NCBI GenBank assembly: GCA_046306335.1 | Contig: JBKDXM010000108.1 | Coordinates: forward strand, 23,370 to 87,369 | Length of the DNA stretch: 64,000 nt | Direction: 5' to 3' | Source of the DNA: UBA2386 sp046306335 | Lineage (GTDB): Bacteria > Planctomycetota > UBA1135 > UBA2386 | In this document: positions 8,337 through 17,100 of the stretch, piece after piece | Layout: every line of letters starts with the position of its first letter | Position numbering within the stretch: position 1 is the stretch's first letter | Made by a program: the position numbers and the translations under genes | Notes under the pieces: model-generated | Databases searched by the model: none | What the model was told of the DNA's origin: nothing | What the model saw: only the letters and a program-made list of their open reading frames with translations

Positions 8337-9695
8337 TCAGACCTTCGTCAGCTCGAAGCCGCGGCGGTAGGACTTGCCGACCAGCGCCTGCGCCGTCGCG
8401 GAGTTCTTCACCTTCATCGCCGCGGCGTCCCACTCGATGCGCTCGCCGGTGCGCAACGCGAGGTTGCCGAGCAGCATCGCCTCGGTGAACGGCGCCGCGT
8501 ACTCGAAGTTCGCCATCGGCTGCTTGTTGTCGAGGATGCCCTGCAGCCACTCGTCGTGGATCCCGCTGACGCGCGGCAGCGTCGGCTTCGGCGTCTCGTA
8601 CTGCAGCGGCTTGCCGTCCTTGTCGTACAGGTCGAAGCGCTCGCCGTAGTCGGTCGGCGAGTAGAGGATGCCCTTGCTGCCGACCAGCAGGAAGCCGCCG
8701 CTGCGCCACGTGACGCCCGGCAGCAGCGTCGCCGGCGGCAGGTCGCCGCCGTCGTACCAGACCATCTTGACCGGGCCGCGCGCGCCGCGGGCCGGGAACT
8801 GGAAGTTGATCGTGCTGCGCTTGGGGGCCGTCTCGTCGTTGCGGCCGTCGGCGACTGCCTCGACCGTCGTCGGCGCATCGAGTTCGAGCGCGTAGAACGG
8901 CAGGTTGGCGACGTGGCAGGCCATGTCGCCGAGCGCGCCGGTGCCGAAGTCCCACCACGCCCGCCACTGGAACGGCGCGTAGCCCTTGAAGTCGCCGTCC
9001 TTGCGGCCGGCGGCGTATGGCCGCCACGCTGCCGGCCCGAGCCAGAGGTCCCAGCGGAACGTGGCCGGGATCGGGTCGACGTGCTTGGGACGGCCGATGC
9101 CCTGCGGCCAGATCGGCCGGTCGGTCCAGACGTGCACCTCGGTCACCGTGCCGATGACGCCGGCGCGGACGCATTCGGTCGCCGTGCGGAAGCCGTCCAT
9201 GCACGTGCCCTGGTTGCCCATCGACGTGATGACCTTGGTCTTGCGCGCGGCCTGCAGCAGCAGGCGCGCCTCCTCGACGGTGTGCGACAGCGGCTTCTGC
9301 ACGAACACGTGGATGCCGCGCGCCATCGCCGCCAGCGCCGGGCCGGCGTGCAGGTGGTCGGGCGTGCTGACCGTCAGGGCGTCGAGCTTCTCGGCGTCCA
9401 GCAGGTCGCGCCAGTCCTCGTAGAACGCCGCCTTGGGGTGCTGCTCGCGCATCTGCCGCGCCTTGCCCTGGTCGACGTCGCACAGCGCCACGATGTCGTG
9501 GTTCTTGGCGCAGGCCTCGATGTCGGACAGGCCCTTGCCGCCGCAGCCGACGGCGCCGATGCGCAGGCGGCCGTTGGCGGACGGCCGCCGCAGGGTGGGG
9601 GCGGCGGCGAGGGCGGGGTGGGCGAAGCGGGCGGCGGCAGCGGCGGCGGCGCTGCCGACGAGGAAGTCACGACGCGACGTGCGGGCGTTGGCCAT
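8337..9695 (-). CDS. Gfo/Idh/MocA family oxidoreductase, Tat-exported
   Basis: NAD(P)-dependent sugar/inositol dehydrogenase family, 452 aa. The N-terminus has a twin-arginine signal (SRRDFLVG, residues 7-14, followed by an Ala-rich stretch). The Rossmann motif is GAVGCGGKG (47-55). The EKP motif of the family is present as QKP (133-135), keeping the Lys. Planctomycetes typically hold many Tat-exported paralogues of this family, thought to act on polysaccharide-derived sugars; the substrate is not deducible here. It is monocistronic on the minus strand, and the next minus-strand gene begins 1.5 kb upstream. Confidence 0.92.
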   Translation of the reverse strand: MANARTSRRDFLVGSAAAAAAARFAHPALAAAPTLRRPSANGRLRIGAVGCGGKGLSDIEACAKNHDIVALCDVDQGKARQMREQHPKAAFYEDWRDLLDAEKLDALTVSTPDHLHAGPALAAMARGIHVFVQKPLSHTVEEARLLLQAARKTKVITSMGNQGTCMDGFRTATECVRAGVIGTVTEVHVWTDRPIWPQGIGRPKHVDPIPATFRWDLWLGPAAWRPYAAGRKDGDFKGYAPFQWRAWWDFGTGALGDMACHVANLPFYALELDAPTTVEAVADGRNDETAPKRSTINFQFPARGARGPVKMVWYDGGDLPPATLLPGVTWRSGGFLLVGSKGILYSPTDYGERFDLYDKDGKPLQYETPKPTLPRVSGIHDEWLQGILDNKQPMANFEYAAPFTEAMLLGNLALRTGERIEWDAAAMKVKNSATAQALVGKSYRRGFELTKV

Positions 9696-9755
9696 CGTGC
9701 GGCCAACCTAGCCGTCGGCGCCCGCACGGCATGTGCCGGGAACGTAACGACTTCT

Positions 9756-11204
9756 TCACTTCTTCGGCTGCTGGTGGGCCTCGCGACCGTGCCGGATCGC
9801 CGCCCACTTGTCGCCGTACACGAACGTCGGCGACTGCTCGTAGTCGTGGCATTGCGTGCACAACTGCGAGCCCTGGACGCCGCCGAGCAAGCCGAGCGGC
9901 TTCTGGCCGCCCGCGGCGACGTGCTCGGAGCCGGGACCGTGGCAACGTTCGCAACCGACGTCGGTCAGGTGCGGCGTGTCGGCGGCCGAGCGGAAGCCGC
10001 TGCGTTCACCGTAGCCGACGACGTGGCAGCCGACGCAGTCCGGGTAGGCGGTCACTGGCCAGCCGTAGCGTTTGGGGTCCTTCTCGGCGTCGACCAGCGT
10101 CTGCCACGCGTGCGCGTGCTTCGACTTCTCCCAATCGGCCATGGCCGTCGGATGGCAGGCGGCGCACGTCGACGTGCCGACGTAGCTGGCGCCGCTGGCC
10201 GTCGGCCGGCGCTCGGCCAATTGGGCCAACAGCCCTTGCGACTGCACGTCGTGGCGATGGGCCAGGATGAGGTCCTTGACCTGCGGATCGCCGCCACCGC
10301 CGGGAACCGTGCGACTTGCCGGCAGCGGCACCAGCTCGCAGGCGACCTGCCCGCCGGCCGGTCCGCGGTGCAGCCAGCAGTCGAGCAGCACGCGGCCGCG
10401 CGAACCGGTGAACAGCAGCGGCACGTCGCCGACGCGCGATGGCGCGGCCGTGGGCTCCGCGTAGGCGCTGTCGATCCCGATGACGAGATCCGGCGGCGGG
10501 TCGAGTTGCGGGATCAGTTGGCGGATCGCGGCGTCGTCACCGTGCGCCATCAGGATGCGCCGCGTCGCCGGTGTGGCGCCGTCCAGCGCCCGCCGCCAGC
10601 CCTCGGCCGGCGGCAGATGGGTGACGCCCGCGCCAGCGGACTCCCGGCGATCGAGCAACAGCGAAGCGACGCGCACGTCGACGCCACGGACGGACTTCGC
10701 GACGAAGGGCTGCGCCGGCCAGTCCGTCGCGTCGGTCACGAGGTCGGAAGCGACCACCGGCGCGCCGGCGAGGAAGGCGCGGTAGTCGGCGGCCGGCAGG
10801 CGCAGGTCGCGGCTGCCGACGCCGAGCGCGTCGTAGCGGCGTTGCATCGCGAACAGCGCCTGCGCGGCGGTCAGCAGCTTCAGCGCGTCGAGCGCGCTGT
10901 CGCCGTCGACGAGGTCGCCGCCTTCGAGCAGCAGGTCGTAGCCCGTCTGCTCGCCGACGTGCTGCATGCGCCGAGCGAGGCCGCCGAGCTGGCCGCTGGC
11001 GCACCCGCACGGTTCCAGCCGGCCGAGCATGGCCCCGCTGATCAGCAGGCGGATGCGGTCGGCTGGCGGGGTCGCGGCGGCCCGGGGCTCCTGCGTCGTC
11101 GCCGCCGCTGCGGGTTCGTTGCCGCATTGCGCCAAGGTGGCGACGACGGCGCCGAGGCACAGCGCCAACGGCGCAAGGACGGCGAGGCGGGGGCGGAGCG
11201 TCAT
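9756..11204 (-). CDS. Tetrahaem cytochrome c with N-terminal metallophosphatase-like domain
   Basis: Protein of 482 aa with an N-terminal hydrophobic export segment. Residues 50-330 resemble the 5'-nucleotidase/metallophosphatase fold, with an EPCGC...GGLARR motif (~64-79) and LLLEGGDLVDG, but I see no full set of metal ligands. The C-terminal part has four c-type haem motifs: CAACH (347), CVGCH (390), CERCH (418) and CTQCH (449). This is cytochrome c554-like. It must be periplasmic for haem attachment. ATG at 11204 starts 12 bases after the DUF1573 lipoprotein gene, so the two are one transcription unit. A role in extracytoplasmic electron transfer is inferred. Confidence 0.85.
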   Translation of the reverse strand: MTLRPRLAVLAPLALCLGAVVATLAQCGNEPAAAATTQEPRAAATPPADRIRLLISGAMLGRLEPCGCASGQLGGLARRMQHVGEQTGYDLLLEGGDLVDGDSALDALKLLTAAQALFAMQRRYDALGVGSRDLRLPAADYRAFLAGAPVVASDLVTDATDWPAQPFVAKSVRGVDVRVASLLLDRRESAGAGVTHLPPAEGWRRALDGATPATRRILMAHGDDAAIRQLIPQLDPPPDLVIGIDSAYAEPTAAPSRVGDVPLLFTGSRGRVLLDCWLHRGPAGGQVACELVPLPASRTVPGGGGDPQVKDLILAHRHDVQSQGLLAQLAERRPTASGASYVGTSTCAACHPTAMADWEKSKHAHAWQTLVDAEKDPKRYGWPVTAYPDCVGCHVVGYGERSGFRSAADTPHLTDVGCERCHGPGSEHVAAGGQKPLGLLGGVQGSQLCTQCHDYEQSPTFVYGDKWAAIRHGREAHQQPKK

Positions 11205-11215
11205 GGTGGTCGCGT

Positions 11216-12334
11216 TCAGCGGGCGAAGAGTACCAGTTGGATCGGCAGGAAGGGGCCGACGTCGCCGTCCTTGCTCAGCCACGCGGTCGCGCGCACGCCG
11301 TCGGCGAGCCCGCCGACGTAGCGCACGTCCATGCGCAGACGGCGCGGCGTCTCGACCACGGGTTCGAAGCGGATGGCGAAGTGCGCCGCGACGTCGCGGC
11401 CCTCGGCGTCCACCACGCGCTGCACGGTGAAGCCGACGGCGCGGTGTTCGTCGTGGTCGACGACCAGGACGTACTGGCCGCTGGCTTCCTCCTCGGTTTG
11501 CGCGCGCGCGAGGTCGGCGCGCAGCGACACCTTGTCGAGGGGAATGGCCTCGAGGTCGGGGATCGACTTCCAGGCGGCTTCGAGCGCCAACCGGTACCCC
11601 GGGATCGTCGTCGCGACGTCGATCCGGGCGCGGTGGTTGCCGACTTCGCCGGGCGCGCAGCGCGCGCGCAGCAGCCAGTGGCCATCGCCTTCGACCAGTT
11701 CGACGGTCAGCCGCGGGTCGCTGCTGGTCGCGGGACCGAACCGCGCATCGGCGTGGCGTTCGTCGCCGCGCAACGTCGTGACCAGCAGGCCCTGCCGGGA
11801 AGCCGCCACGCGGCCGAAGTCGAGCGTCGCCAGCGGCCGCACGTCGACCGGCGCGTCGATGGCGAAGCGGACGGTGAGCGGCCACTGCACGCGCGACCCG
11901 CCGGTCGTGTCGCCGATCGACTGCAGCACGATGAAGCCGCGGCTCGCCGTGGCCTTGAGGTCGAGCGGCTCCTTGCGGGCGGTGTCGAGGGCGAGTCGCA
12001 GCACCAGCGACTCGCCCGCTGCCGGGCGGCTGCTCGCCGTGCCGGCCCCGTCGACGAAGCGCTCGGTCCCGTCGCGGCCGCGCAGCAGCAGTTCGGCGCG
12101 GCCGCAGGCGCAGTCGAAGTGCACGCGCAGCGGCACGTAGTCGTCGCCGATCACGGCGAGGTCGAGCGGGAACTCGTGCACGCGCGTCTCGCCGTGCGGC
12201 ACGATCCCGAAGTCGTGATCGAGGACCAGCGGCGCGCGTGCGCCGGCCGGCGCTGCGGCCGGCGGCGTCGGCGCCGGCGCGGACGACCGGCCGCAGGCCA
12301 CGGCCAGCACGAGCAGGCACACGCTGCGTTGCAT
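11216..12334 (-). CDS. DUF1573 lipoprotein
   Basis: Protein of 372 aa with a short lipoprotein signal (LLVLAVACGRSS; lipidated Cys at the LAVAC box). The first domain has the DUF1573 signature HDFGIVPHGETRVHEFPL, an Ig/ASH-like beta-sandwich often found in Bacteroidetes and planctomycete surface proteins. A second sandwich-like segment (TLDFGRVAASRQGLL) repeats the pattern. One CACG pair is present in the first domain. It lies immediately upstream of, and on the same strand as, the multihaem cytochrome gene, which suggests a cell-surface pair. Function unknown. Confidence 0.75.
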   Translation of the reverse strand: MQRSVCLLVLAVACGRSSAPAPTPPAAAPAGARAPLVLDHDFGIVPHGETRVHEFPLDLAVIGDDYVPLRVHFDCACGRAELLLRGRDGTERFVDGAGTASSRPAAGESLVLRLALDTARKEPLDLKATASRGFIVLQSIGDTTGGSRVQWPLTVRFAIDAPVDVRPLATLDFGRVAASRQGLLVTTLRGDERHADARFGPATSSDPRLTVELVEGDGHWLLRARCAPGEVGNHRARIDVATTIPGYRLALEAAWKSIPDLEAIPLDKVSLRADLARAQTEEEASGQYVLVVDHDEHRAVGFTVQRVVDAEGRDVAAHFAIRFEPVVETPRRLRMDVRYVGGLADGVRATAWLSKDGDVGPFLPIQLVLFAR

Positions 12335-12553
12335 GGCCCCGATAGTAGGCTGCGCCAGCGGCGTAACCGCCAGGAAGTTGCGGCCGGAAAGGGCCGCGGC
12401 CGCCCCAGGTGAGGGAGCGGCCGCGGGATTGTCGCCGGAGTGTCCGAGCGGTTTGGAGCACGTCGCGTGCCAACCGCGTCGCGCGGCGGCGCTGTCGATG
12501 GCATGGGCGTTGCGGGCCGACCCCGGTGCGCGTCTGGGGGACCGACGTCGCCG

Positions 12554-12575
12554 ACCATGGCAGCGTCGCCATGGT
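12554..12575. terminator. Perfect 8-bp inverted repeat, possible terminator
   Basis: ACCATGGC and GCCATGGT are separated by a 6-base loop. It lies about 100 bases 3' of the kinase/regulator operon. There is no T-tract, so intrinsic termination is only a possibility. Confidence 0.25.
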
Positions 12576-12587
12576 GCCGCTGCCCGA

Positions 12588-12608
12588 TGCGGCCCGCACG
12601 CAACCATG
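12588..12608. repeat. 21-base repeat, second copy
   Basis: These 21 bases (central part CGGCCCGCACGCAACC) are identical to 5166-5186, which lies inside the 3' end of holB. Both copies are in the same orientation. Confidence 0.6.
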
Positions 12609-12674
12609 CCGGAACTGGGGGCGGCGATCCGCTGTTCCGCCGCCGTCGGGGCGAGCGCGTTGCGCGGCCCGGCG

Positions 12675-14060
12675 TCAGGACGCGAGACCGTGCCGCTTCA
12701 GCTTGCGGTGCAGGGTCGTGTAGTCGATCTGCAGCGCGCGGGCGGCTGCCGCCTTGTTGCCGTCGCAGGCGGCCAGGGTCTGACGCAGGATCGCCGCCTC
12801 CATGGCGTCGTTGGCGGCGCGCAGCCGTTCGGCCAGTGGACCGCTGTCGTCATTCGCCGCGATCGACGGAATCGGCGACGCCGTGGCCGTTCCGACCGGC
12901 GGCGCCAGCTCGAAGTCGGGGGCGTCGAGTTCGGCCGCCGCGGCCAGCAAGGCGGCGCGGCGGACGACGTTGCGCAGTTCGCGCAGGTTGCCGGGCCAGC
13001 CGTGCGCCATCAGCAAGCGCTCGGCCATCGGTGTGAAGCCGCGCACGTCGCGGCCCAACTCGTCGTTGGCTTCGGCGAGGAATCGGCGCGCGAAGTGCAT
13101 GACGTCCTCGCGTCGTTCGCGCAGCGGCGGCAGCGCGATGGTGAACTCGGCGAGGCGGTGGTAGAGGTCGGTGCGGAAGCGGCCCGCCGCGACGTCGCGC
13201 TGCAGATCGGCGTTGGTCGCGGCCAGCAGCCGGGCACGGAAGGGCACCGGCTTGCTGCCGCCGATCGGCACGACCGCGCGTTCCTGCAGCGCGCGCAGCA
13301 GCTTCGCCTGCAGGGGGAGCGGCAGGGTGCCGATCTCGTCGAGGACCCGGGTGCCGCCGTCCGCCATCGGGAACAGCCCGGCGCGCGCGCGATCGGCCCC
13401 GGTGAACGCCCCGCGTTCGTGCCCGAAGAGCTGCGACTCGAGCAGGTGTTCCGGCAGCGCGCCGCAGTCGACGGCGACGAACGGGCCGCCGGCGTTCGGC
13501 GACAGCGCATGGAGCGCCCGGGCCGCGACCTCCTTGCCGGTGCCCGACTCGCCGCACAGCAGCACGGCGATGGCGTCTTGCGGGGCGACGAGCGCGATGG
13601 CGCGCCGCAACTGCTGCGCGGCACGGCTGGGTCCGAAGTCCGGCAGCCCGCTGGCGCGCGCGCGGCGCAGTTCCGCGACCTCGCGCTTGAGCCGGCTCTG
13701 CTCGGCGGCGCGGCGGACCGACAGTAGCAAGCGCTGCGGCTCGTACGGCTTGGCCTGGTAGTCGAAGGCACCTTCCTTCACGGCCTCGACGGCCGTGGCC
13801 AGGTCCTCGACCGCGCTCAGCAGCACGACCGGCACCTCGGGCGCGTCGCGGCGCAGCGTCCGCAGCAGTTCGATGCCGGGCAGTCGCGGCATGCGCATGT
13901 CGGACAGGACCACGTCCGGACTCGACTCGGCGATGGCACGCAGCGCGTCGTCGCCGTCGGCCGCCTCGCGTACGACGAAGCCCTCGTCCTCGAACAGTCC
14001 GCGCAGGACCCACCGCAGGTCCGGTTCGTCGTCGACGATCAGCAGTTCGAAGTTGCGCAT
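12675..14060 (-). CDS. NtrC-type sigma-54-dependent response regulator
   Basis: Three domains in 461 aa. The receiver has phospho-acceptor Asp54 (VLSDMRMP) and Lys104. The AAA+ domain has GESGTGKE (170-177) and the sigma-54-contacting GAFTGA loop intact (217-222). A Fis-type helix-turn-helix follows at the C-terminus (DGNKAAAARALQIDYTTLHR, about 430-450). It should activate sigma-54 promoters when phosphorylated. The start ATG at 14060 lies inside the 3' end of the sensor kinase gene (22-base overlap), so the two are cotranscribed and are almost certainly cognate partners. Targets are not visible in the window. Confidence 0.94.
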   Translation of the reverse strand: MRNFELLIVDDEPDLRWVLRGLFEDEGFVVREAADGDDALRAIAESSPDVVLSDMRMPRLPGIELLRTLRRDAPEVPVVLLSAVEDLATAVEAVKEGAFDYQAKPYEPQRLLLSVRRAAEQSRLKREVAELRRARASGLPDFGPSRAAQQLRRAIALVAPQDAIAVLLCGESGTGKEVAARALHALSPNAGGPFVAVDCGALPEHLLESQLFGHERGAFTGADRARAGLFPMADGGTRVLDEIGTLPLPLQAKLLRALQERAVVPIGGSKPVPFRARLLAATNADLQRDVAAGRFRTDLYHRLAEFTIALPPLRERREDVMHFARRFLAEANDELGRDVRGFTPMAERLLMAHGWPGNLRELRNVVRRAALLAAAAELDAPDFELAPPVGTATASPIPSIAANDDSGPLAERLRAANDAMEAAILRQTLAACDGNKAAAARALQIDYTTLHRKLKRHGLAS

Positions 14061-15274
14061 GACGTGTTCCGTTGCGGCGTTGGCGTCGATGCGGCGGCTG
14101 CGGCGGCGAGCGGCAGCACGAGCAGTGCGCGAGACCCGCCGCGGCCGCGCGGGTGCAGTCGCAGCGCGCCGCCGAGTTCGGCGGCGATCCGGCGGCAGCT
14201 GACCAGTCCGAGCCCCGTGCCCCCGGGCTTCGTGGTGAAGAAGGGCGTGAACTTGTTGCGTCGGATGGTCGCCGGCAGGCCGGCGCCCCGGTCTTCGACC
14301 ACCAGCGCGACCGCGTGGCGCTGCCGCATGGGCCGCGCCCGCAGCGTCACCGGTTGTCCGGCAGGCGAGGCTTGCAGCGCGTTCAGGCCGAGGTTCAGCA
14401 GCGCCTGCGTCAGCAGCGTGCGATCGGTGCGCAGCGGCGCGCAGGCGGCGGCGCTGCGGTCGATCGTCAGCGGCACGCCGCGTCGACGCGCTTCCGTGCG
14501 CAGGAGGTCCGCCACCTCTTCGAGCGCGCGCAGCGGCGGCACTTCGGTGGCCGTGCGCGTCTGCGGTCGCGCGAGGTCGATCAGCGCCTCGATGGTGCGG
14601 TCCGCCTTGTCGACGTTGCGCAGGATCACCGTCGCGTGCTCGGCGAGCTCGTGCTGCGTGCGCGGACGCCGGCACATCGACTCGACGCTGCCCTTGACGA
14701 TGGTCAACGGATTGCGCAGGTCGTGGGCGATGCTGGCGGCGAGCTCCGCGAGCATGCCGCGACGGTCGGCGTCGACGAGGTGCTGCTCGAGCTGCGAGCG
14801 TTCCGTCGTCGCCGCGTCGAGCTCCCCGCGCTGGCGCAGCTCGCGCTCGGCGAGCTGCCGATGGTTCGCGACGACGTGCGGGATCCACAGCATCAACCCG
14901 AACGTGCTCAAGGTGGTGCCGAGCAGGAAGACCGCACCGGTGTCGCACACGAGGCGGACGTAGGCGAGGACGCTGTCGGGGACGTTTTGCGGCAGGTAGC
15001 CGATGCAGGCACTGGTCGTCGAGCCGGCGAAGTTGATGGCGAAGCCGGCGACGATCAGCGACATCGCCTCGCCGCGAAGCTCCGGACTGACCGCGGCGGC
15101 GCGGGCGAAGAACCACAGCAGCAGCCCGAAGTACGCGGGCGGCACCATCGCCGCCACCGACTCCGGCACTCCGGGCCACGCGAGCGCGATCGTGAGCACG
15201 GTCAGCAGCGCGCAGCTGACGTACGTGCCGCGCAGCGCATCGCCGGCGACGGAGGGGGCTCGGGCCCTTGCCAT
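14039..15274 (-). CDS. Membrane sensor histidine kinase
   Basis: Protein of 411 aa. Four hydrophobic segments in residues 17-132 form a membrane sensor without a sizeable periplasmic loop. A coiled-coil linker (~138-172) follows. The dimerisation/phosphorylation box is SIAHDLRNPL with His184. The catalytic ATPase domain has an N box (LLNLGLNAL, 292-300), EDRGAG (327-332), TPFFTTKPGGTGLGL (F and G2 boxes, 343-357) and a complete C-terminus. The ATG at 15274 gives a short cytoplasmic N-terminus before the first helix. It is the first gene of the operon with the sigma-54 activator. The upstream gap is rich in repeats and hairpins. Confidence 0.93.
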   Translation of the reverse strand: MARARAPSVAGDALRGTYVSCALLTVLTIALAWPGVPESVAAMVPPAYFGLLLWFFARAAAVSPELRGEAMSLIVAGFAINFAGSTTSACIGYLPQNVPDSVLAYVRLVCDTGAVFLLGTTLSTFGLMLWIPHVVANHRQLAERELRQRGELDAATTERSQLEQHLVDADRRGMLAELAASIAHDLRNPLTIVKGSVESMCRRPRTQHELAEHATVILRNVDKADRTIEALIDLARPQTRTATEVPPLRALEEVADLLRTEARRRGVPLTIDRSAAACAPLRTDRTLLTQALLNLGLNALQASPAGQPVTLRARPMRQRHAVALVVEDRGAGLPATIRRNKFTPFFTTKPGGTGLGLVSCRRIAAELGGALRLHPRGRGGSRALLVLPLAAAAAASTPTPQRNTSCATSNC

Positions 15275-15469
15275 GGGGCTGCTATCGGCGATGGGGGGGC
15301 GCGGCGATAAGCCCCCGACCTGATCGTTCGATCGTCGTGCCGCGAAGTTCTTCGCGCCGTCGCGCAACCAAGCGGCCGCCCCGTGCCCCCGGGAGCGTGC
15401 GTCACGGCGGGCCACGCCGCCCGGCGCGCACTGCAGTTGCCGTTCGTTCTGCTGCCGCACTTCCGTTTG

Positions 15470-15544
15470 CCCTGCCCTGCCCTGCCCTGCCCTGCCCTGT
15501 CCTGCCCTGGTCTGCCCTGCCCTGGTCTGCTCTGCTCGGCTCTG
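15470..15544. repeat. Tandem array, 5-bp unit CCCTG x 15
   Basis: Fifteen consecutive 5-base units. The first six are exact CCCTG; later ones degrade to TCCTG, GTCTG, CTCTG and CTCGG. The array leads directly into the 19-bp inverted repeat at 15549. Confidence 0.9.
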
Positions 15545-15548
15545 TGCT

Positions 15549-15615
15549 CTCTGTGTTCTCTGTGGTTGTTCTGCTTCCGCCGCAGCAGCAGAAAGGAACC
15601 ACAGAGAACACAGAG
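15549..15615. repeat. Perfect 19-bp inverted repeat with inner stem
   Basis: The arms 15549-15567 (CTCTGTGTTCTCTGTGGTT) and 15597-15615 are exact reverse complements. Inside the 29-base loop a second stem, TTCTGC/GCAGAA (15569-15574 and 15588-15593), can form. The arms are about half A+T, unlike the surrounding sequence. Confidence 0.92.
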
Positions 15616-15720
15616 AACACGGAGGCCAGGCACCGAGAGCCCAGCAACAGGCCGCCCCCAGCCGTCGCGGGGCAGCTGGTTGCAGTCCGCGAGCTTGCGC
15701 GCGCCGGCGGGTCCGGGCAC

Positions 15721-15829
15721 TCGCCGTCGATCCTCGGCGAATCGACCGATTCGCGCCGGTCGTCGGCTTCGCCCCGACCGCGAATCCGCGCACCGGATCG
15801 GCGCGTGTCCCGTGACGCAGACTCCTAGG
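15721..15829 (+). repeat. REP-like dispersed element, copy 1
   Basis: About 110 bases that reappear in reverse complement at about 19566-19676 with roughly 90% identity by eye. It includes two internal stems (GGCGAATCG/CGATTCGC type and CGGTCG/CGACCG) and the terminal motif TGACGCAGACTCCTAG. The end abuts the 3' end of the amidase gene. Confidence 0.85.
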
Positions 15830-15847
15830 TCTTGCGGTTCGCCACGC

Positions 15848-16909
15848 TCACTGTTCGCCGAGGGCGTTGCGGCGGAAGTCCTTCACCATCTGGCTGACGA
15901 TCGGCGTCATCAACTCCCCCGGGCACTCCGTGTCGCGGAAGTCGTAGTGACGGAAGATCGCATCGGCGCCGAAGTTGTGGTTCCGCATCAGTTCCGCGAC
16001 CAGCTGGCGCATCGCGGCGACCTGCTCGCGCGTCGGCTCTTGGCCCCGTTCCTTGCCGCGCCGGGTGCGCATGAAGTTGCCGAGCAGGCAGATGCCGACG
16101 TTGCCGACGTTGCCCTCGCCGGTCGCATGCGCACCCTGGAAGCGCAGCTGCCTGCCCTGCCAGATGCGGCCCGAGGGGTCGATCAGGAAGTGGTAGCCGA
16201 TGTCGCCCCACCGCTTGACGGTCATGTGCTGCTGCTGGATCGCCTTGATCTGGGCTGCGCACGTGTTGGGTCGGGTGTCGCGGAAGTACATCGCCGAGTG
16301 ATGGATGGTCACGCGGTGGATCGGCGCCATCGGCTCGACGTTGCCCGGGTCGTGGGGCGCCGCCTTCCACTGCGAACGCGGCTGGACGGCGAGCTCCAGG
16401 CCGGCCGCGGGGGGCGATTCGGCGACCGTCGGCGGGACGACCTTCGGTCCGAGGAGCTTGCGCAACTCCGGATCGATCGCGAGTTGGCGGGCCAAGTCGC
16501 GGTCGTAGGTCCCGCGTTCGGGGTTGCCGGCGGCGGCGAAGGCTTCGGCGCGCAGGTACCGCGCGAAGGACTCCTCGTGCGCCGAGGGCTTGGTGGGCCC
16601 GTAGAGCACTTCGGCGACGGCGTCGAGCGCGTTCTGCGGTCGGCGCTGTTGCAGGTGCAGCCAGGCGACACGCAGCAGCGCCGCCGGCGTCTTGGTGCGC
16701 GCCAGAAGCCCGATCTCGGCGTCCGGATGCATCGCGGACGGCGCGAAGGTCGTCGACTTGCCGACGACCGTCGGCGGCTGGAAGGCGCCCTTGGTCCCTG
16801 CGGACGGCGGTGCGCCGGCGCAAGCCGACATGAAGGCCATGGCGGCTAGTAGCGAGCAGCGAAGCAGGACGACGGCGCCGGCTGTGCGGCGATGCAGGTG
16901 CGAAGTCAA
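15848..16909 (-). CDS. N-acetylmuramoyl-L-alanine amidase lipoprotein
   Basis: A 353-aa lipoprotein (lipobox MSAC, Cys30) with an N-terminal helical region (residues 60-160) that may be TPR-like. The C-terminal Amidase_2/PGRP domain (~190-340) has zinc ligands His203 or His204 (TIHHSA), His321 (RHYDF) and Cys329 (DTECPG), as in T7 lysozyme. It should cleave the lactyl-amide bond in peptidoglycan at the outer side of the inner membrane or from the outer membrane. The start at 16909 is the first ATG before the signal sequence. Transcription is divergent from the anti-sigma factor gene at 17101. REP-like copy 1 lies immediately downstream. Confidence 0.9.
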   Translation of the reverse strand: MTSHLHRRTAGAVVLLRCSLLAAMAFMSACAGAPPSAGTKGAFQPPTVVGKSTTFAPSAMHPDAEIGLLARTKTPAALLRVAWLHLQQRRPQNALDAVAEVLYGPTKPSAHEESFARYLRAEAFAAAGNPERGTYDRDLARQLAIDPELRKLLGPKVVPPTVAESPPAAGLELAVQPRSQWKAAPHDPGNVEPMAPIHRVTIHHSAMYFRDTRPNTCAAQIKAIQQQHMTVKRWGDIGYHFLIDPSGRIWQGRQLRFQGAHATGEGNVGNVGICLLGNFMRTRRGKERGQEPTREQVAAMRQLVAELMRNHNFGADAIFRHYDFRDTECPGELMTPIVSQMVKDFRRNALGEQ

Positions 16910-17100
16910 GAAGCCCTCCCGCGCGTCGGTCCGACCGGAGGACCGGGCGCGCAGTCCCGGTAGGATACACGGACGGAAGCGTCCTTCGCAACGCCGGTTG
17001 GCGGCCGCGGCCGTCGCGCCCCTGACGGCGACGGGGCTAGCGCGGGCTCAGGAACGCTGGTGCTACGGCCGATAGCGGCGGGAAGCCGGAGTTTCGCCCC

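Larger units (their letters stand above)
12335..12674. other. Intergenic gap without a gene
   Basis: 340 bases between the 3' end of the response regulator and the start of the DUF1573 lipoprotein, both on the minus strand. It holds a hairpin at 12554-12575 and a 21-base repeat at 12588-12608. A tRNA-Ser-like string near 12436 does not fold into a tRNA. The promoter of the lipoprotein gene should lie here, but I see no clear box. Confidence 0.6.
15275..15847. other. Repeat-rich intergenic region
   Basis: 573 bases with no credible gene, between the divergent-to-parallel kinase and amidase genes (both minus). It contains small hairpins at 15295-15316 (GGGGGC/GCCCCC) and 15341-15356 (CGCGAAG/CTTCGCG), a 5-bp-period tandem array, a perfect 19-bp inverted repeat in G+C-poor DNA, and a REP-like element. 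Base composition shifts visibly in the middle, which suggests inserted DNA. Confidence 0.75.

Noticed and set aside
12436..12530. String resembling the 5' part of tRNA-Ser (TGTCCGAGCGGTTTGGAGCACG)
   Set aside because: No T-loop motif, anticodon stem or matching acceptor end follows. Treated as chance.
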